DNA of 10,175 nucleotides from Bacteroidota bacterium (lineage in GTDB: Bacteria > Bacteroidota > Bacteroidia > NS11-12g > UBA955): the NCBI GenBank assembly GCA_018969565.1, contig JAGWYC010000053.1, positions 1 through 10,175 of the forward strand. The letters run 5' to 3'. Below are positions 6,683-10,175 of the stretch, piece after piece. Both the position numbers and the translations under genes were made by a program. The number at the start of each line of letters is the position of its first letter. Position 1 is the stretch's first letter. A model generated the notes under the pieces. It made no database searches, was not told the origin of the DNA, and saw only the letters and a program-made list of their open reading frames with translations.

Positions 6683-6834
6683 GGTTCCTGAGCGCAGTCG
6701 AAGGATGATTCCTGAGCGTAGTCGAAGGATGGTTCCTGAGCGTAGTCGAAGGATGGTTCCTGAGCGTAGTCGAAGGATGATTCCTGAGCGTAGTCGAAGG
6801 ATGGTTCCTGAGCGTAGTCGAAGGATGGTTCCTG
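6683..6834. repeat. 24-bp tandem repeat, six full copies plus an 8-bp partial
   Basis: The copies start at 6683, 6707, 6731, 6755, 6779 and 6803; a partial GGTTCCTG occupies 6827-6834. The unit reads G[G/A]TTCCTGAGCG, then [C/T]AGTCGAAGGAT. Variation is limited to the second base (A in copies 2 and 5) and one C in copy 1. The copies abut directly with no unique spacers, so this is a minisatellite (VNTR-type) array and not a CRISPR. Confidence 0.92.
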
Positions 6835-6917
6835 CCGGGTGAAGCAGATTGATAGGGGTGCTTGCCTAAGGAATGGTGCGGCTTTTATAGGCTATTATTT
6901 CGCCCGCCTGGGCGGGG
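6835..6917. other. Unique spacer inside the repeat mosaic
   Basis: These 83 bp lie between the 24-bp array and the 84-bp duplication. They contain a short GC inverted repeat (CCCGC-CTGG-GCGGG, 6903-6916). Nothing else is recognisable. Confidence 0.5.
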
Positions 6918-7087
6918 CTACCGATATGTCATCCCTACGGGATTAACTCCCGGCGTTACCGAAAAAAGGTTAAACGTATGTCATGCACTTACCACTTACC
7001 ACTACCGATATGTCATCCCTACGGGATTAACTCCCGGCGTTACCGAAAAAAGGTTAAACGTATGTCATGCACTTACCACTTACCACT
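6918..7087. repeat. Exact tandem duplication, 84-bp period
   Basis: 6918-7003 and 7002-7087 are identical over 86 bases (2-base overlap). Each copy contains CCGATATGTCATCCCTACGG, then a CGGGA-TTAAC-TCCCG inverted repeat (6938-6952 in copy 1), a run of six A, and at its end CACTTACCACTTACCACT. That end carries part of the heptamer array, so the duplication probably arose by recombination or slippage between heptamer units. The perfect identity implies a recent event or an assembly artefact. Confidence 0.93.
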
Positions 7088-7103
7088 TACCACTTACCAC
7101 TTA
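7069..7103 (-). repeat. Right TAAGTGG heptamer array (5 units), containing the stop codon of the E2 gene
   Basis: On the minus strand this is TAAGTGG four times followed by TAAGTGC. The TAA of the first unit (7101-7103) is the stop codon of the acyltransferase gene, so the array starts exactly at the end of that reading frame. Confidence 0.88.
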
Positions 7104-8420
7104 TACCTCCCTATTCACATCCCACTGCTCCATGTAATCGGCTACGCGTCGTACGAACATGCCGCCGAGGGCGCCGTCCACCACGCGGTGGTCGTAGGAG
7201 TGGGAAAGGAACATCATCTGTCGTATGGCAATCACGTCGCCGTACTGGGTTTCTACCACGGCAGGTTTCTTGCGGATGGCTCCGGCGGCCATGATGGCTA
7301 CCTGCGGCTGCGGAATGATGGGCGTGCCCATTACGTTGCCGAAGGTGCCTACATTGGTCAGGGTATAGGTGCCGCCCTGGATTTCATCAAGGCTCAGCTT
7401 GTTCTCACGGGCGCGTTTAGCCAGATCATTCACGGCGCGGGCCAGTCCGACCAGGTTCATATTGTCGGCGTTCTTGATTACGGGCACAATCAGATTTCCG
7501 TTAGGCTGTGCAGCGGCCATGCCGATGTTTATGTTCTTTTTTCTGATAATCTTATCTCCGTCAACGGAAATGTTAATCATCGGGAAATCCTTAATGGCTT
7601 TAACAATGCACTCGATGAAGATGGGCGTAAAGGTGAGGTTTTCGCCTTCACGCTTCTGGAATGCGGCTTTGTTCTTATCGCGCCACTGAACAAGGTTCGT
7701 TACATCCACTTCCACAAAACTGGTTACGTGGGGGCTGATCTGCTTGCTGCGCACCATGTTTTCGGCAATCATCTTGCGCACACGATCCATCTCGATGAGT
7801 TCATCACCGGCGTTCAGGCTTATGGCAGGCGCTTTTACTTCTACACGCTGCGGTGCAGCAGGAGGCGCAGGAGCAGCTGCAGGAGCAGTCGGCTGAGGCT
7901 GCGCTGCGGGAGCAGTTCCCCTGTTGCTTACATGGTTCAGGATATCGGCCTTGGTAACCCGGCCATCTTTGCCGGTTCCGGCAATCTGCTCTAATTCATC
8001 CATGCTGATGCCTTCGGTGCGGGCAATATTCAGCACCAAGGGCGAATAAAAGCGACTGCCTCCGCTTAACACTGCCGCAGGAGCAGCCGTATCTTTGGCA
8101 GTATTCACGCTTTGAACCACCTGATTTACCACGGCCTCGGCAGGTGCTGAAGTCTGTGGTGCAGAAGCCACGGCTTCCCCTTCTCCGACAATAATGGCCA
8201 CGGGTTCACCTACCTTCACCACGGCGCCTTCCGGATGCAGGAGTTTTCCAACAATACCTGCCGCCGTGGAGGGAATCTCGCTGTCCACTTTGTCGGTGGC
8301 AATTTCCACGATGGGTTCATCCTGGGCTACAGATTCCCCTTCTTTCTTCAGCCAGCGGATGATGGTTGCCTCGGCGATGCTTTCGCCCATCTTGGGCATC
8401 AGGATGGTTTTTTCAGCCAT
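7101..8420 (-). CDS. Dihydrolipoamide acyltransferase, E2 of a 2-oxo acid dehydrogenase complex
   Basis: E2 moves the acyl group from E1 to CoA through a swinging lipoyl arm and forms the core of the complex in the cytoplasm. The 439-residue protein has the full family layout. The lipoyl domain (about 2-80) has its lipoyl lysine K44 in EIATDKVDSEIPS. An Ala/Pro-rich linker follows, then a peripheral subunit-binding domain (about 123-163, FYSPLVLNIARTEGI and GKDGRVTKADIL). After a second Ala/Pro linker (about 168-192) comes the catalytic domain (about 205-435), with HRVVDG at 411-416 matching the active-site HxxxDG. I chose the ATG at 8420 because the lipoyl domain begins MAEKTILMPKMGES; an in-frame ATG five codons upstream only adds HLQF. 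No E1 or E3 gene is in the window. Substrate (branched-chain oxo acids, pyruvate or 2-oxoglutarate) cannot be fixed from sequence alone. A branched-chain or generic Bacteroidota E2 is my guess. The stop lies in the heptamer array. Confidence 0.96.
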   Translation of the reverse strand: MAEKTILMPKMGESIAEATIIRWLKKEGESVAQDEPIVEIATDKVDSEIPSTAAGIVGKLLHPEGAVVKVGEPVAIIVGEGEAVASAPQTSAPAEAVVNQVVQSVNTAKDTAAPAAVLSGGSRFYSPLVLNIARTEGISMDELEQIAGTGKDGRVTKADILNHVSNRGTAPAAQPQPTAPAAAPAPPAAPQRVEVKAPAISLNAGDELIEMDRVRKMIAENMVRSKQISPHVTSFVEVDVTNLVQWRDKNKAAFQKREGENLTFTPIFIECIVKAIKDFPMINISVDGDKIIRKKNINIGMAAAQPNGNLIVPVIKNADNMNLVGLARAVNDLAKRARENKLSLDEIQGGTYTLTNVGTFGNVMGTPIIPQPQVAIMAAGAIRKKPAVVETQYGDVIAIRQMMFLSHSYDHRVVDGALGGMFVRRVADYMEQWDVNREV

Positions 8421-8432
8421 AAATTGAAGGTG

Positions 8433-8440
8433 CAAATTTG
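8433..8440 (-). promoter_or_regulatory. Weak candidate Bacteroidota -7 box upstream of the E2 gene
   Basis: On the minus strand, CAAATTTG lies 12 bp upstream of the E2 start and matches the Bacteroidota -7 consensus TAnnTTTG at all defined positions except the first. I see no good -33 TTG at normal spacing, and the leader would be very short. The E2 gene could equally be read through from cinA, 72 bp upstream. Confidence 0.25.
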
Positions 8441-8492
8441 CCGAATTTCCGTCAATATTCAGGCTATATGAATCCTGCTTTATTCACGCGTT

Positions 8493-9737
8493 TTACGCGG
8501 TATCTGTAATGAACGTTAAAAGCTGGTAACAGGCAGTATTGGTGGCCCGCTCGATAATGTGTTCGCGGGTGCCGTAGAAATGCCATTTCTGTGCTCTGGT
8601 TTCCTGTTTTGAAGCTACTGCAATCCATACCGTTCCCACGGGCTTTTTATCCGTGCCGCCTCCAGGGCCTGCAATGCCGCTGGTGGCAATGGCGTAATCA
8701 CTTCCGGTTTTGGCGCGTATACCTTCAGCCATGGCTGCAACCACCGGACCGCTCACGGCACCGTGTTCGGCAATGAGGGCATGAGGTACACCCAGTAACG
8801 AGGTTTTAAGGCTATTGGCGTATGCTACCACGCCTCCAAGGAATATGGAGGATACGCCGGGTATCAGGGTGAACAAATGGGCAATGTTTCCACCGGTACA
8901 ACTCTCCGCCAGCGATAATGTGGTTCCGCTGTTCATGAAGGCTTGTGCACAGTGCGCCACGGCTGACGTATCAGCGGCTGCCAGTAAATAGGGCTTGCAC
9001 TGAGTCAGCAGCTCGTTCCAAAAGGGATCCATGTGCGCTTCCAGAGCACGTTTGTCGGCGCCGGAGGCAGTAAGGCGCAGCCTGATGGTATTCAGCTGGG
9101 GCAGGTAAGCCAGTTTGATGTCTGACGGCAGTTGCTGCTCCCAGGGTTCCAGTTCCTTACTCAGGGCGCTTTCCGGTATGTTGATTACCGTTAAAGTGCG
9201 ATGAACAATGGAAGGTAGCGTAAAATGTTCCCTGATTCTCGGCAGGACTTCGGTTTCGGTGATGTGTTTCATCTCGTAGGGCACGCCGGGCATGCTTACC
9301 AGCACTTTACCGTTCCGGTCGAACCACATGCCGGGGGCGGTACCCATTTGGTTCATCAGGGTGCTGCAGGCCTCGGGAAGATCAGCCTGTATCTTATTGA
9401 TTTCCAATAATCTACGACCTCGTTTGCTAAACAACTGCGTTAAGTGTTGCAATACTGCCTCATCCTGGCGATAGCCACATTCGAAGTACTCGCAGAGGGT
9501 CTTTTTGGTGATATCGTCTTTGGTGGGGCCAAGTCCTCCGGTCATAATGACCAGATCAACGCGGGTAAAAGCCTCATCCAGTGCGGCGCGTATGGCATCA
9601 GCCCGGTCACCGACTGCGGTTCTGCGGCTTACCCAGATGCCAATCCGGTTCAGTTCTGTACCCAGCCAGGCGCTGTTGGTATCTACTGTCTGGCCAATCA
9701 AAAGTTCATCGCCAACGGTTATTATTTCTGCATTCAT
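8493..9737 (-). CDS. cinA: CinA: nicotinamide-nucleotide amidase / competence-damage-inducible protein
   Basis: The 414 residues match the usual full-length two-domain CinA. The N-terminal MoaB/MogA-like domain (about 1-170) starts MNAEIITVGDELLIGQTVDT and contains MTGGLGPTKDDITKKTL (65-81) and MPGVPYEMK (149-157). In the family this domain is linked to ADP-ribose pyrophosphatase activity. The C-terminal PncC-type domain (about 255-414) contains LSLAESCTGG (274-283), HGAVSG (325-330) and TSGIAGPGGGTDKKPVGTV (352-370). In characterised homologs it deamidates NMN to nicotinate mononucleotide for NAD recycling. The protein appears intact and cytoplasmic. The ATG at 9737 starts exactly at the conserved N-terminus. 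It lies 10 bp downstream of the FAD-protein gene, so co-transcription is likely. The link to competence is historical and nothing here supports it. Confidence 0.95.
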   Translation of the reverse strand: MNAEIITVGDELLIGQTVDTNSAWLGTELNRIGIWVSRRTAVGDRADAIRAALDEAFTRVDLVIMTGGLGPTKDDITKKTLCEYFECGYRQDEAVLQHLTQLFSKRGRRLLEINKIQADLPEACSTLMNQMGTAPGMWFDRNGKVLVSMPGVPYEMKHITETEVLPRIREHFTLPSIVHRTLTVINIPESALSKELEPWEQQLPSDIKLAYLPQLNTIRLRLTASGADKRALEAHMDPFWNELLTQCKPYLLAAADTSAVAHCAQAFMNSGTTLSLAESCTGGNIAHLFTLIPGVSSIFLGGVVAYANSLKTSLLGVPHALIAEHGAVSGPVVAAMAEGIRAKTGSDYAIATSGIAGPGGGTDKKPVGTVWIAVASKQETRAQKWHFYGTREHIIERATNTACYQLLTFITDTA

Positions 9738-9747
9738 TGTATAAATA

Positions 9748-10175
9748 CTATAAATTGATGATGGACATTTGGGCTACCCTCATTCCGTCCAGCGCGGCGC
9801 TTACGATGCCACCGGCGTATCCTGCGCCTTCTCCACATGGGTACAGATTCTGTAGAACTGGGTGTTGCAGGGTATCTTTATCTCTGGGAATACGCACCGG
9901 CGATGAGGTTCTTGATTCTACGCCGACCAGCACAGCTTCGTTGCTTCTGTAGGCCGGCATTTTTTTTCCAATCAGCATCAGCGCCTCGCGAATGGCTTTC
10001 GACACCTGTGACGGAAGTGCTTCCCTGAGATCAGAACTGATGATACCCGGCAAATAGGAGCAATCGGGCAGTGTAGCGCTGTGTTTGGCCTGAATGAAGT
10101 CTTCCAGCCTTTGGGCAGGCGCGCTCAGGCTGCTGCTCATGCTGTGGGCTTTTTGTTCCCAGCAGGCCTGGAATT
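9748..10175 (-). CDS. FAD-dependent dehydrogenase-like protein, C-terminal part (cut by window edge)
   Basis: The frame is open from the right edge, so these 141 codons are the C-terminal part of a longer protein; the methionine at 10140 is internal. Visible features are FQACWEQKA followed by SAPAQRLEDF, then ESRTSSPVRIPRD, and near the end NLYPCGEGAGYAGGIVSAALDGMRVA. This Gly-rich end is the FAD-contacting signature of the COG2509-type NAD(P)/FAD-dependent oxidoreductases, whose members are usually over 500 residues. Their substrate is not established as far as I know. The nucleotide-binding N-terminal Rossmann motif lies outside the window. The stop is 10 bp before cinA on the same strand. 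Confidence 0.85.
   Translation of the reverse strand, partial: FQACWEQKAHSMSSSLSAPAQRLEDFIQAKHSATLPDCSYLPGIISSDLREALPSQVSKAIREALMLIGKKMPAYRSNEAVLVGVESRTSSPVRIPRDKDTLQHPVLQNLYPCGEGAGYAGGIVSAALDGMRVAQMSIINL

Larger units (their letters stand above)
6645..7103. repeat. 459-bp repeat mosaic bounded by 35-bp inverted heptamer arrays
   Basis: The left end (6645-6679) is five heptamers: TTAGTGG, TAAGTGA, TAAGTGG, TAAGTGG, TAAGTGC. The right end (7069-7103), read on the minus strand, is TAAGTGG four times and then TAAGTGC. The ends thus form a 35-bp inverted repeat matching at 33 positions, with the TAAGTGC unit innermost on both sides. Between them lie a 24-bp tandem repeat array and an 84-bp tandem duplication. 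There is no transposase or other convincing gene inside. The arrangement resembles a non-autonomous (MITE-like) element or a heptamer-repeat hot spot. I could not identify a target-site duplication. Confidence 0.7.

Noticed and set aside
6683..6834. Possible CRISPR array
   Set aside because: The 24-bp units abut with no spacers, and no cas gene is present in the window.
7041..7062. Terminator for the E2 gene at the six-T run on the minus strand (AACCTTTTTTCGG)
   Set aside because: No stable hairpin precedes the T run on the minus strand, and it lies inside the 84-bp duplication.
6862..7137. 91-codon open frame across the 84-bp duplication with an internally repeated peptide
   Set aside because: The repeated peptide is only the translation of the DNA duplication (84 is a multiple of 3, so the frame is kept). 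There is no start context and no similarity to a known protein.
6978..7994. 338-codon open frame on the plus strand, antisense to the E2 gene
   Set aside because: It starts in the repeat mosaic, runs opposite a clearly coding E2 with all family motifs, and its product is a low-complexity His/Arg/Gly-rich shadow with no recognisable domain.
8493..9737. cinA as a sign of a competence or mobile region
   Set aside because: CinA is a widespread housekeeping enzyme of NAD recycling; nothing around it suggests DNA uptake or mobility.

Overview
The window looks like a chromosomal segment of a Bacteroidota bacterium. The basis is a C-terminal type IX secretion (T9SS) sorting domain on the protein encoded at 4904-6484, A-rich start contexts without Shine-Dalgarno sequences, and the style of the housekeeping genes. 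A Chitinophagia- or Saprospiria-like lineage is my guess; the sequence does not settle it.

Left part (1-6484, plus strand): four co-directional genes separated by only 21, 22 and 18 bp, almost certainly one transcription unit that begins upstream of the window. The first three are tandem paralogs ending in a formylglycine-generating-enzyme (FGE/SUMF1) fold domain. None has the active-site cysteine pair of true FGEs, so they are probably secreted structural or binding proteins. The second and third share an N-terminal domain of about 145 residues that I do not recognise. The third carries two extra modules inserted into that domain. The fourth gene encodes a cell-surface protein with four GGxG[RK]GD repeats (three contain RGD) at its N-terminus and a T9SS type A sorting domain at its C-terminus. 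It is the only one of the four with that tag. Together they look like a cell-envelope or surface-display cluster of unknown role.

Middle (6485-7100): a 616-bp non-coding gap between converging genes. It holds a GCAA-loop terminator for the plus-strand operon. It also holds a 459-bp repeat mosaic bounded by 35-bp inverted arrays of the heptamer TAAGTGG. Inside are six copies of a 24-bp tandem repeat and an exact 84-bp tandem duplication. The right-hand inverted array runs into the stop codon of the neighbouring gene.

Right part (7101-10175, minus strand): housekeeping genes. In transcription order they are the C-terminal end of an FAD-dependent dehydrogenase-like protein (COG2509 type, cut by the window edge), cinA (10 bp downstream), and an E2 dihydrolipoamide acyltransferase (72 bp after cinA). 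These are conventional. The unusual content is in the paralog cluster and the intergenic repeat mosaic.
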